A DNA stretch of 17,424 nt from CAZNNH01 sp964574335 (GTDB lineage Bacteria; Acidobacteriota; Vicinamibacteria; Fen-336). The notes beneath the pieces were generated by a model. It had not been told where the DNA came from and made no database searches. It saw nothing but the letters and a program-made list of their open reading frames with translations. The stretch lies in the NCBI GenBank assembly GCA_964574335.1, contig CAZNNH010000132.1:1-17424 (forward strand), given 5' to 3'. Of this stretch, positions 6,913 through 15,400 are shown in pieces. The number at the start of each line of letters is the position of its first letter. The stretch's first letter is position 1. The position numbers and the translations under genes are program-made.

Positions 6913-8123
6913 GCCGCCGACGACACCGCCTGCCAGATGCCGAGCGTCCCCAGCAGCACGGTGGCCGCCACCGCCAACACCATCACCGTGTTGGAGAGCG
7001 GGCCGTTCCGATGGCGGGGTCCCATCAGCCGCACGTCGTTGACGGCCAGCAGCAGGAAGACCGCCACGAGCGGCAGCAGCACGCCGTTCAGGGCCTGGGC
7101 CAGGATGATGGCGGGGATGGGCTTGACGTCGGCCAGGGCGAAGCCCATCCCGGTGACGAGGACCAGGAGCCACACGACGCGAAAGGGCCAGGAGCGTTCC
7201 GACCACGCGGCGCCGGAGGGACCGCCGTCCTCCCCGGCCCATGGCACCAGGAGGCTGCGCGCCGTGACCGCCGCCGCTAGCGGGGCGGTGATGGCCGAGG
7301 AGAGCCCGGCCGCCAGCAGGCCGTAGGCGAAGGCCGACTCGGCCCAACCTCCCATCCGCAGCCGCAGCGCGTGGCCGAGGGCGTCGAAGGCCAGCGGCGG
7401 CTCGACCGCGGTGCCGACCACCAGCACGCCCATCGAGATCAGCCCGCCCAGGACCACCGCCACGCTCAGACCGAAGCGCAGCTCGTCGAGGGTCTGGCCC
7501 CGGGCGATCCCGGAGCCGAGGAACAGGTTGTAGGGGACCACGGTGGTGCCGATGAGGCCCATCACCAGCAGCGGCGAGCCCGAGGGGAGGCGGGGCAGCA
7601 GGGCGCCCCGGACCAGGGCCAAGGGGTCGGGACCGAGCCTCGCGGCGGTGACCAGGAAGGCGACGCCCATCACGGCCACGAAGCCGCCGAGGATCCGGGA
7701 CACGGAGCGGGTGGTGCCGATGAAGAGCAGGGTGAAGGTGAGGGCCCCGGCGGCCACGGTGAGCCAACCCCGGGCCAGACCGGTGGCCAGCACCGCGCCG
7801 GCCACGCCGCCGAGCAGGTTCCCGGCCTGGTAGGCGGCGCAGCCCAGCACCACCGCGCCGAGCACGGCCGAGGGGACGAACCGGCCCGGGCCACGGCGCG
7901 CAAACCGCTCGCGGATCGCCTGGCCCAGGTCCCGCCCGGAGACGATGGTGAGACGCGCGCTGGCTTCCTGCAGCACCAGGCACGCCACCGTCGAGAAGGT
8001 GAGCGCCCACAGCAGCTCCGGGCCGTACCCGGCGCCGGCCGAGGCGGCGGTGGTCACGGTGCCGGGTCCGATGAAGGCGGCCGCGATCACCGACCAGAAC
8101 AGGACCTGGACCAGCCGTCTCAC
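6903..8123 (-). CDS. Nramp-family (LeuT-fold) transporter lacking the canonical DPGN motif
   Basis: A 406-residue membrane protein with about eleven hydrophobic segments and clear Nramp-family organisation. The start is a GTG at 8123 that overlaps the TGA of the oxoprolinase gene (GTGA, 8123-8120); the frame is open far upstream only as a shadow of that gene. In TM1, where metal-transporting Nramps have DPGN, this protein has FIGPGTVTTAASAGAGYG (17-34) with no acidic residue. In TM6 the usual MPHN is VVPYN (195-199). From family knowledge, the TM1 Asp/Asn and TM6 Met bind Mn2+/Fe2+, so ordinary metal transport is doubtful. Coupling to a HyuA-HyuB hydrolase suggests import of a cyclic amide such as 5-oxoproline. 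From memory, Bacillus YcsG is an Nramp-family protein in the ycsF-kip region that encodes PxpABC oxoprolinase. The product would often be auto-named MntH; I do not endorse that name. Confidence 0.85.
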   Translation of the reverse strand: MRRLVQVLFWSVIAAAFIGPGTVTTAASAGAGYGPELLWALTFSTVACLVLQEASARLTIVSGRDLGQAIRERFARRGPGRFVPSAVLGAVVLGCAAYQAGNLLGGVAGAVLATGLARGWLTVAAGALTFTLLFIGTTRSVSRILGGFVAVMGVAFLVTAARLGPDPLALVRGALLPRLPSGSPLLVMGLIGTTVVPYNLFLGSGIARGQTLDELRFGLSVAVVLGGLISMGVLVVGTAVEPPLAFDALGHALRLRMGGWAESAFAYGLLAAGLSSAITAPLAAAVTARSLLVPWAGEDGGPSGAAWSERSWPFRVVWLLVLVTGMGFALADVKPIPAIILAQALNGVLLPLVAVFLLLAVNDVRLMGPRHRNGPLSNTVMVLAVAATVLLGTLGIWQAVSSAAQM

Positions 8124-11100
8124 GACGTCCCCGATCGCGGCGACCGGTCGGGGGCACCGTAGCCGCCACCGCCGGGCGTCTCCAGGACCAGCCGGTCTCC
8201 CGGCCCCACCTCGCGGCCGTCGATCGCCTCCAGCTCCTCGACGGTCCCGTCGGCGCGCACCAGCCGCTGACGTCCCGGTTGGCCGGAGAGGCCACCCTCC
8301 AGACCGTAGGGGCCCTCCCGCCGGTGCTGGCTGAGGATCGACAGCGACATCGGCGAGAGGAACCGGATCTCGCGGGTGAGGCCGTCGCCCCCGGCGAACC
8401 GCCCCTCGCCGCCGGAGCCCCGGCGGATCTCGAAGCGCTCGATCCTCACCGGATGCCGCTGCTCGATCACCTCGGCGTCGGTGATCCGGGTGTTGGTCAT
8501 GTGGCTGTGCACGCCGCTCTGGCCCGAGAAGCCGGGACCGGCCCCGCACCCGCCGGCGACCGTCTCGTAGTAGCCGAACTCGGAGGTCCCGAACGAGACG
8601 TTGTTCATGGTCCCCTGGCTGCAGGCGGCCAGGCCCAGCGCCTTGATCAGCGTGTCGACGATCCGCTGCGAGGTCTCGACGTTCCCGCCCACCACCGCCG
8701 GCGCCTGGGTGGGGTCCTGGGGAAAGTGGGGGTTCAGGAGCCCCTCGGGGATCGACAGCGAGACCGGACGCATCAGCCCTTCGTTCAGCGGGAGCGGCTC
8801 GCTCACCAGCAGGCGCAAGACGTAGAGGACCACGCTTCGCACGATGGCGGGGGTGGCGTTGAGGTTGCCGGGATGGACGCCCCCGGTCCCGGCGAAGTCG
8901 ACGCGGGCGGCGCCGTCGACGATCTCGAAGCGGACGTGGATCGGCGTGCCGTCGTCGAGGCGCTCCTCCGCCTCGAAGAGGCCGTGGGGGAGGCGCGAAA
9001 GGGCGGCCACCACGGAGCGCTCGGCTCTCTGTCCGAGGGCCTGGACCTTCTGGCGGCCATGCTGGGCCGAGAGCCGGCGCAGGGCCATCGCCCCCCGGTG
9101 GTTGGCGGCCACGGCGGCCCGGAGATCGGCGAGGTTGTCCTCGGGGCGGCGGCTCGGAAAGGGCGCCTCGACCAGGAGCTCTCGGAGCTCCTCCCATCGC
9201 CCCTGCCCGTCGCGCACCAGGTGGCGCGGGGGAAGGATCACCCCCTCTTCGGCCAGACATCGCGCGTTCGGGGGCATCGAGCCAGGCCGAATGCCGCCGA
9301 TCTCGGCGTGGTGGGCGCGGCTGGCCAGGTACCCGAGGAGCTCTCCCGACTCGGAGTAGGCGGGCGTCACCACCGTCACGTCAGGCAGGTGGGACCCTCC
9401 GAAGCTGGGGTGGTTGGTGACGATCACGTCGCCCGGGCGCATCTCGATCGCCCGACGAAGCTCGCGGACGCAGAGGCCCAGCGAGCCAAGGTGCACCGGG
9501 ATGTGGGGGGCGTTCACCACCAGCTCGCCCCCGGAGTCGAGCATCGCGCAGGAGAAATCGAGCCGCTCCTTGACGTTGGTCGACACCGCCGTACGGCGGA
9601 GCTGCTCGCCCATCTCGGCGACCAGGGCCAGGAAGCGGTTGGTGAACAGCTCCAGCTCGACGGCCGGGGAGGTGGTGCGACGGCTCACGGCGGGCGCTGC
9701 CGGCTCCCCGGCCGACGCCTGCGCCCGGCGGATCACGATCGCCCGCCGGGCATCGATCGTGGCCTGCCAGCCCGCCTCGACCACGGTGGCGCTGTGCTCT
9801 TCGAAGACAAGGGCGGGGCCGGACACCTGCGCGCCGGGGGAGAGTCGGCCCCGCTCGAAGATCGGCGCCTCGATCCAGGCGCCGGCAAACCGGGCCCGCT
9901 GGTGCCGCGCCGGAGCCGGCGCGAAAGGCGCCGGCGACGGCGGCAGGGGCTCCGCGCCGGAAGGGACCGACGAGGCCACCACGCGGAGCGACTCCAGCTC
10001 GACGGGACGTCCCTCGGGGCGGTGACCGAAGACCTCCAGGTAGCGCCCCTCGAACAGGTCCTGCAGCGAGGCGCCGTCGCCGAGGTCGACCGAGAGCGTG
10101 GAGTCCTGTCCCACGAAGCGCAGGCCGCCCAGGCGACGGCGGACCTGGATCCGGTCGCGGCCCACCCCTTCCGCCTCGACCGCGGCCCGGGCCCGTGCTT
10201 CGAGCTCGTCGAGCCAGCCGGGCACCGACGCCTCCACCGCCCGAAGCGGCTCCAGCACCTGCCGCTCCTCGAAACGTTCGACCACGGCCGTCGCCAGGCC
10301 CTCGGCGCTCAGCAGGCTGGCGTTCGGCGGCACCAGGACCGTCTCGATCCCCAGCCGGTCGGCCACCGCGCACGCGTGCTGGCCGCCGGCGCCGCCGAAG
10401 GCGACCAGGGCGAAGTCCACGGGGTCGTACCCGCGACGCAGCGAGACCGCCCGGATGGCGTCGGCCATCCGCTGGTTGGCGATCTCGAGGAAGCCCGCCA
10501 ACAGGACGTCGGGATCCGTGTCCTCGCCCGCCTCCCGCCGCACCGTCTCGCGAACCGTCTCCAAGGCCAGCCGGGCGCGGCCGGGGTCGATGGGGAGGGT
10601 GAAGCGGCCGGGAGCCAGGCGTCCCAGCAGGAGGTTCACGTCGGTGATGGTCAGCGGCCCCCCCGCGCCATAGCAGGCGGGGCCGGGACGGGCACCGGCG
10701 CTGCGAGGACCGACGTGGAGACGCCCCGAGGCAAAGCCGCAGATCGAGCCGCCGCCGGCGGCCACGCTCTCGATGGCCAGCGCGGGCGCGAGGAGGTGGG
10801 CGTCGCCCACCTGGTGCTCGAACTGGTACTCGTAGTCCCCGTCGAAGCGGGCCACGTCGGTGCTGGTCCCGCCCATGTCGAAGGCCAGGATCCGATCGAA
10901 GCCCGAGCCACGCGCGGCGGCCACCGCGCCGACCACGCCTCCCGCCGGCCCGCTCAGCAGGCTGTCCTTGGCGCGGAAGGACTCGGCCCGGTAGAGGCCC
11001 CCCGCGCTGGTCATCGCGTGCAGGGTCCCGCCCGCCAGGCTCCGGCCCACCCCCTCGAGGTAGTCCCGGATCACCGGCGCCAGGGTGGCGTCGACGACCG

Positions 11101-11953
11101 CGGTCTCCGCCCGGGGCAGGAGCTGGATGCGCCGGGCGAGCTCGGTCGAGACCGAGACGTGCTCGAAGCCCTGCTCGCGCAGGAAGCGGCCCAGGGCCTG
11201 CTCGTGCTCGGGGTTCCGATAGGCGTTCAGCAGGGCCACGGCGGCGACCCGGATCCCCCGATCGCGCACGCGCTCGAGCGCAGGGCGCAGCTCCTCGAGG
11301 CTCAGCCTCTCGACGACAGAGCCGTCGGCGGCGAGGCGCTCGGCGACCTCGATGACGTCCTCGTACAGGGGCTCGGGCTTGCGGACCTCGAGGGCGAACA
11401 GGTCCGGACGCTGCTGGGTCCCGATCCGCAGGACGTCACCGAACCCGCGCGTGACCAGCAAGACGACGCGCGCCCCCTGCCGCTCCAGCAGGGCGTTGGT
11501 GCCCCGGGTGGTGCCCAGCCGCATGGCGAGGGGGGGCAGGGCGGCGCCGGCCGGGGTGCCGGTGACCAGCCGCGCCGCAAGGACCGGGGCCTCCTCCGGA
11601 GAGAGGACCTCGAAGGCCGAGCCGGGCTCGAGGTCCGCCGGAGTCGTGTCCACCAGCTCGAGGAGGCTCTCGGTGGGATCGAAGCCGGCGACCTCGAGGC
11701 CGTCCTGGGTGTCGCCGAGACGGCGGAAGCGGAACCCCTTGACGAAGTCCGCCGGCGCGTCCCAGTCGACGCCGACCCGCAGCCGCCTGGCGTCGAGGCG
11801 GGCCAGCAGCGTCCCCCGCAGCGCCGAGCTGCTCAGGACCTTGGCGTGGTGGGGCCGGCCGTCGGGATCGCGGGCCACGCAGTCGGTGAACGTGCCCCCG
11901 GTGTCGATCGAGACCTGCCACCGACCGGTTCCCGCGGCCATCAGTCCGGGCAT
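8120..11953 (-). CDS. Fused HyuA-HyuB protein, probable ATP-dependent 5-oxoprolinase
   Basis: A 1277-residue cytoplasmic protein with the full HyuA and HyuB halves in one chain, as in eukaryotic-type 5-oxoprolinase (about 1290 residues). The HyuA half (about 12-745) has the actin-like ATPase phosphate loops DTGGTFTD (17-24) and FDMGGTSTD (358-366). The HyuB half (about 763-1277) includes TNHPSFGGSHLPDV (about 845-858), SRAHHAEIGG, and the C-terminal TPGGGGYG (1259-1266). A Pro/Ala linker (about 745-762) joins them. The expected reaction is ATP-dependent ring opening of 5-oxo-L-proline to glutamate. Hydantoinase or N-methylhydantoinase activity is possible, since HyuA/HyuB also serve those enzymes, usually as separate subunits. 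The start may be ATG 11953 or ATG 11941 (residue 5); neither has a Shine-Dalgarno. Its stop overlaps the Nramp-like gene by four bases. Confidence 0.9.
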   Translation of the reverse strand: MPGLMAAGTGRWQVSIDTGGTFTDCVARDPDGRPHHAKVLSSSALRGTLLARLDARRLRVGVDWDAPADFVKGFRFRRLGDTQDGLEVAGFDPTESLLELVDTTPADLEPGSAFEVLSPEEAPVLAARLVTGTPAGAALPPLAMRLGTTRGTNALLERQGARVVLLVTRGFGDVLRIGTQQRPDLFALEVRKPEPLYEDVIEVAERLAADGSVVERLSLEELRPALERVRDRGIRVAAVALLNAYRNPEHEQALGRFLREQGFEHVSVSTELARRIQLLPRAETAVVDATLAPVIRDYLEGVGRSLAGGTLHAMTSAGGLYRAESFRAKDSLLSGPAGGVVGAVAAARGSGFDRILAFDMGGTSTDVARFDGDYEYQFEHQVGDAHLLAPALAIESVAAGGGSICGFASGRLHVGPRSAGARPGPACYGAGGPLTITDVNLLLGRLAPGRFTLPIDPGRARLALETVRETVRREAGEDTDPDVLLAGFLEIANQRMADAIRAVSLRRGYDPVDFALVAFGGAGGQHACAVADRLGIETVLVPPNASLLSAEGLATAVVERFEERQVLEPLRAVEASVPGWLDELEARARAAVEAEGVGRDRIQVRRRLGGLRFVGQDSTLSVDLGDGASLQDLFEGRYLEVFGHRPEGRPVELESLRVVASSVPSGAEPLPPSPAPFAPAPARHQRARFAGAWIEAPIFERGRLSPGAQVSGPALVFEEHSATVVEAGWQATIDARRAIVIRRAQASAGEPAAPAVSRRTTSPAVELELFTNRFLALVAEMGEQLRRTAVSTNVKERLDFSCAMLDSGGELVVNAPHIPVHLGSLGLCVRELRRAIEMRPGDVIVTNHPSFGGSHLPDVTVVTPAYSESGELLGYLASRAHHAEIGGIRPGSMPPNARCLAEEGVILPPRHLVRDGQGRWEELRELLVEAPFPSRRPEDNLADLRAAVAANHRGAMALRRLSAQHGRQKVQALGQRAERSVVAALSRLPHGLFEAEERLDDGTPIHVRFEIVDGAARVDFAGTGGVHPGNLNATPAIVRSVVLYVLRLLVSEPLPLNEGLMRPVSLSIPEGLLNPHFPQDPTQAPAVVGGNVETSQRIVDTLIKALGLAACSQGTMNNVSFGTSEFGYYETVAGGCGAGPGFSGQSGVHSHMTNTRITDAEVIEQRHPVRIERFEIRRGSGGEGRFAGGDGLTREIRFLSPMSLSILSQHRREGPYGLEGGLSGQPGRQRLVRADGTVEELEAIDGREVGPGDRLVLETPGGGGYGAPDRSPRSGTS

Positions 11954-11965
11954 TGTAGTCCGGGC
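11943..11965. repeat. 9-bp direct repeat at the start of the oxoprolinase gene
   Basis: AGTCCGGGC occurs at 11943-11951 and again at 11957-11965, separated by ATTGT (14-bp period). On the minus strand this reads GCCCGGACT-ACAAT-GCCCGGACT, so the copies flank a -10-like TACAAT and the first start codon. Same-face spacing is not perfect (14 bp is about 1.3 helical turns). It may be an operator or a small tandem duplication. Confidence 0.45.
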
Positions 11966-11980
11966 GCGATGGGACGCTCA
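11952..11980 (-). promoter_or_regulatory. Candidate promoter of the oxoprolinase-transporter operon
   Basis: On the minus strand TACAAT (11957-11952) matches TATAAT at five of six positions. A hexamer TGAGCG lies 17 bp upstream (11980-11975) but is a poor -35. Transcription would begin near 11945, inside the first start codon region, so translation would start at ATG 11941 on an almost leaderless mRNA. The absence of a Shine-Dalgarno before either ATG agrees with this but does not prove it. Confidence 0.3.
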
Positions 11981-12024
11981 GGCGTGCCGCCGAAGGCCCA
12001 ACCGGAGCGCGTGCGACGTCCCGG

Positions 12025-12053
12025 TTGACACTGAAACCCCCTCGTACTACCTA
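12025..12053 (+). promoter_or_regulatory. TTGACA element in front of the YoeB-like fragment
   Basis: A perfect TTGACA (12025-12030) is followed after 17 bp by TACCTA (12048-12053), a three-of-six match to TATAAT. It lies where the missing N-terminal half of the toxin should be, so it may be chance, or a promoter brought in by the event that removed the N-terminus. Confidence 0.25.
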
Positions 12054-12189
12054 CGCTCTCGGTAAGCCCGAGCAGCTCAAGTACCTTGCCCAGGGCACCT
12101 GGTCGAGGTGCCTCACGCAGGAACACCGAATCGTCTACCTGGTCCGTGCCAATCGGGTCGACTTCCTCCAGGCGCGCTACCACTACTGA
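12046..12189 (+). pseudogene. C-terminal fragment of a YoeB/Txe-type mRNA interferase
   Basis: Reading from 12046 to TGA 12187-12189 gives a peptide with GKPEQLKYLAQGTWSRC, TQEHRIVYLV and a terminal QARYHY. This aligns without gaps to E. coli YoeB residues 43-84 (GKPEPLKHNLSGFWSRR ... EEHRLVY ... RYHY), which I recall from family knowledge. The equivalents of the catalytic Glu46, Arg65 and His83 are all kept, while the Arg59 position is Cys. The N-terminal ~40 residues are absent: an in-frame TAG at 11956-11958 bounds the frame, and there is no ATG or GTG in it before the conserved block. No YefM-like antitoxin is present upstream. This is a truncated, probably dead toxin gene left from a toxin-antitoxin pair. 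A TTG at 12025 is the only weak start candidate. Confidence 0.75.
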
Positions 12190-12222
12190 GCCCGGCCGTC
12201 CGTGAGCGGCTGATAGAAAGGG

Positions 12223-12253
12223 TTGGAGGCTCAGGGGGGGCACGGACTATAAT
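12223..12253 (+). promoter_or_regulatory. Candidate promoter for the hybrid histidine kinase
   Basis: A perfect -10 hexamer TATAAT (12248-12253) stands out in this GC-rich region. The best -35 is TTGGAG (12223-12228), four of six matches with a 19-bp spacer, slightly longer than optimal. Transcription would start near 12260, giving about 150 bases of leader before the GTG at 12411. Confidence 0.45.
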
Positions 12254-12410
12254 GCTTGAGCGTAGGGGGCCTTGGCCTCCAGCCGGCTCGTCGTCGGCAT
12301 CTTCAGCCCGATCGGCTGCCCGTCGTCCCTCCCGGCGGGCCGCAGGCGGGCAGGAAGAGGGCGTTGCCTAAGCTGACCGCCGCAAGGTTCAGCACGGGGG
12401 AGGGGGGAGC

Positions 12411-15400
12411 GTGAGCGCACCCGCTCCCGAGAGAACCAAGGCCCGCGGGGCGCCAGCCCTCGTCGGCATCTTCGTCCTCCTGGTGGCCGGCGTCGGGCTT
12501 GCCGGGTATCTGTCGTACCACAGCTACATGAGGCGGCTTCGCGTCGCGACGGAGCGCCAGCTTTCGGCCGTTGCTGATCTGAAGGTCAGCCAGTTGGTGC
12601 GGTGGCGTCGGGAACGCCTGGGCGACGGCAGACTCCTCGCCGCCGACACCGATTTCTCGGGCCGGGTGCGCCGCTGGGACCGGGCGCCGAACGACGCTGC
12701 CACGCGGGCCGCGATCTGGACACGGCTCGGTAGCCTTCAGGCTGCCCATGACTATGAACGGGTCGTCCTGGTCGACGCGCAAGGCCTCCCACGGATGTCC
12801 GTCCCTGAGACGCCCGAACCGGTAGACCCGCGCCTCGCGCAGGACGTCCCCGAGGCAATCCGGTCGGGACGAGTGAGCCTTGTGGACTTCCGCCGTGACA
12901 CGCCGGACGGACCGGTTCACCTGGCGGTCTTGGTGCCCATCCTCGACGCTCTGGACAAGCGAGGGCTTGGGGCGGTGGTCCTGCGCATCGATCCGGAGGA
13001 GTATCTCTATCCCTTCATGCAATGGTGGCCCACACCGGACGAAACATCCGAGACCCTTCTGGTTCGCCGGGAGGGCGGCGATGTCTTGTTCCTCAACGAT
13101 CTGCGCTTCGAGAAGAACGCGGCCCTCAGGCTGAGCCGACCCTTGACGACCACGAGTCTGCCGGCCAGCAGGGCGGCGCTCGGCCAGGAGGGGATCATGG
13201 AGGGCGTCGACTACCGCGGCTCCCCGACGGTGGCAGCCCTGCGCACCGTGCCCGAGTCCCCATGGTTTCTGGTCGCGCGAATGGACACCAAGGAGGCCTA
13301 CGCGCCACTCAGACAGCGGCTGTGGGAGACGGTGGCGTTCCTTGCCCTGCTACTCCTCGGCGCAGGGGCGGGGGTGGGACTCGTCCGGCGCCAACAAGAG
13401 CTCCGCTCCATCCGCGGTAGGCTCGAAGAGGCAGAGAAGCTGCGTGCAGCGCTGCGGCTCATTGAAGACGTTGTCAACGTGATGCCCGTCCGGGTGTTCT
13501 GGAAGGACAACAACCTCGTCTACCTGGGCTGCAACGCGGCATTCGCGCGCGATGCTGGATTTGCGGACGCGAAGGACATCATCGGCAAAGAGGATTGCCA
13601 GATGGCGTGGCGCGACGAGGCGGAAGCGTATCGCGCCGACGACCGCCAGATCATCGAGAGCGGCTGCTCCAAGTTGCTCATCGAAGAAAGCCAGACGACG
13701 CCCACCGGGAACACCATCGCGCTTCTTACGAACAAGATTCCTCTCCGCAGCCCTGCCGGGGAGGTCATCGGCGTCCTCGGAACCTACATAGAGATCACGG
13801 AGCGCAAGCAGGCGGAGGAAGCGCTGCGCGCTTCGGAAGCCCGCTATCGGCGGCTCTTCGAATCGGCCCATGACGGCATCCTCATCCTCCATGCCGAGAC
13901 CGGGATGGTGGTCGACGTGAACCCATTCTTGGTTGAGCTGTTGGGTTTCTCGCGTGAGGAATTGCTCGGCAAGAAGGTCTGGGAGCTGGGCGTCTTCAAT
14001 GATGCCCTTTCCGACGAGGCCAGCCTAGCGGCGCTGAATGAGAAGGGATACCTCCGTTACGAGAACGTGACGCTGGAAACCAAAGACGGCCGCCGGGTCG
14101 ACGTGGAGCTCGTCAGCACCGTCTATCAGGTGTCCCACGACAACGTGGTCCAGTGCAACCTCCGCGACATCTCAGCGCGCGTCCGGGCGGCGGAATCCCA
14201 CGCGCGGCTGGCGACGGCGGTGGAACAGGCCGCTGAGGCGATCGTGATCACCGATCCCGTCGGCTCGATCCTCTACGTCAACCCGGCGTTCGAGAGGAGT
14301 AGCGGGTACAGTCGTGACGAGGCTCTCGGCCAGAACCCGCGCATCCTCAAGAGCGGCAAGCACGACGGTGATTTCTACGCTGAGCTGTGGACGGTCCTGC
14401 GTCGCGGCGATGTCTGGAGCGGCCACTTCATCAACAAGAGGAAGGACGGCACGCTCTTCGAGGAAGAGGCCACGATCTCTCCCGTCCGCAACACCGCCGG
14501 CCAGGTCGTCAACTACGTGGCCGTGAAGCGCGACGTGACGAATGAGATGCAGCTTGCGCAGCAACTGTTCCAGGCACAGAAGATGGAGGCGGTCGGTCGC
14601 CTTGCTGGCGGCGTAGCCCACGACTTCAACAACCTCCTGGCGGTCATCGTCGGCTACGGCGAAATCGTTGGCAGGCGATTGCCTGACGGCGATCCACTCA
14701 GGGAGAAGGTAGAGCAGATCCTCAGGGCGGCCGACCGGGCAGCCGGCCTGACGCGACAGCTTCTCGCCTTCAGCCGAAAGCAAGTCCTGCAACCGAGGAT
14801 CCTCGACCTCAACCTCGTCGTGTCCGACTTCGCCAAGATGCTCCCGCGGGTCATCGGGGAGGACGTCGAGTTGGCGACTCGTCTGGCGGCCGATCCGGGC
14901 AGCGTCAAGGCAGACCCCGGACAGATCGAGCAGGTCCTCATGAATCTGGCGGTCAACGCCCGCGACGCCATGCCACAGGGGGGGCAGATCATCATCGAAA
15001 CGCGAAGAGCCGACATCGATGCGTCGTATGCGGCGACCCGCCGGCTGGCCCCGACCGGCCAGTACGTCATGCTGGCGGTGAGCGACACGGGCTCGGGCAT
15101 GGACGCGGCGACGCAGGCTCGGATTTTCGAACCCTTCTTCAGCACCAAGGAGGTCGGCAAGGGTACTGGGCTCGGCCTGTCCACTGTCTTCGGCATCGTG
15201 AAGCAGAGTGGAGGGTACATCTGGGTCTACAGCGAGGTCGGCGTGGGGACGACGTTCAAGATTCTCTTGCCCCGCGTTGATGAAGAAGCTCTCCACATTT
15301 GCCACGACGATCAGGGTCCCTTGCTGACGGGGAGCGAAACGGTCCTGCTCGTCGAGGACGAAGAGTCACTCCGCCAGCTGCTTCTGGAGACCCTCGAAAC

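Larger units (their letters stand above)
11954..12410. other. Intergenic stretch with toxin fragment and promoter-like sites, no intact gene
   Basis: This stretch separates the divergent oxoprolinase and histidine kinase genes. It contains upstream sequence of the minus-strand operon, a YoeB-like gene fragment (about 12046-12189), and two + strand promoter-like elements (12025-12053 and 12223-12253). The remainder (12254-12396) is GC-rich and shows no start codon with a ribosome binding site or a recognisable product. Confidence 0.6.

Noticed and set aside
6903..8123. Naming the Nramp-like protein MntH
   Set aside because: The DPGN and MPHN metal motifs are absent, so a manganese transporter name is not supported.
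5362..8295. 977-codon open frame on the - strand
   Set aside because: It runs antisense to the glycosyltransferase and through the transporter gene in another frame. The product is a Gln/Glu/Gly-rich shadow with no motif.
8124..9260. Long upstream extension of the transporter frame (785 codons in all)
   Set aside because: The upstream 379 codons are an out-of-frame Arg/Gly/Pro-rich shadow of the HyuB domain. The Nramp homology begins at the GTG at 8123.
9915..9935. GC-rich 8-bp inverted repeat with a GAAAG loop
   Set aside because: It lies within the Pro/Ala-coding stretch of the oxoprolinase gene, where such repeats arise easily from GC-rich codons.
8279..12028. 1249-codon open frame on the + strand
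   Set aside because: It is antisense to the whole HyuA-HyuB gene. Its translation is low-complexity (rich in Gly, Arg, Ala, Glu, Gln, His) with no family motif, as expected opposite a high-GC gene.
14172..15305. 377-codon open frame on the - strand
   Set aside because: Antisense shadow of the kinase domain. The sense strand shows unambiguous HisKA/HATPase motifs.
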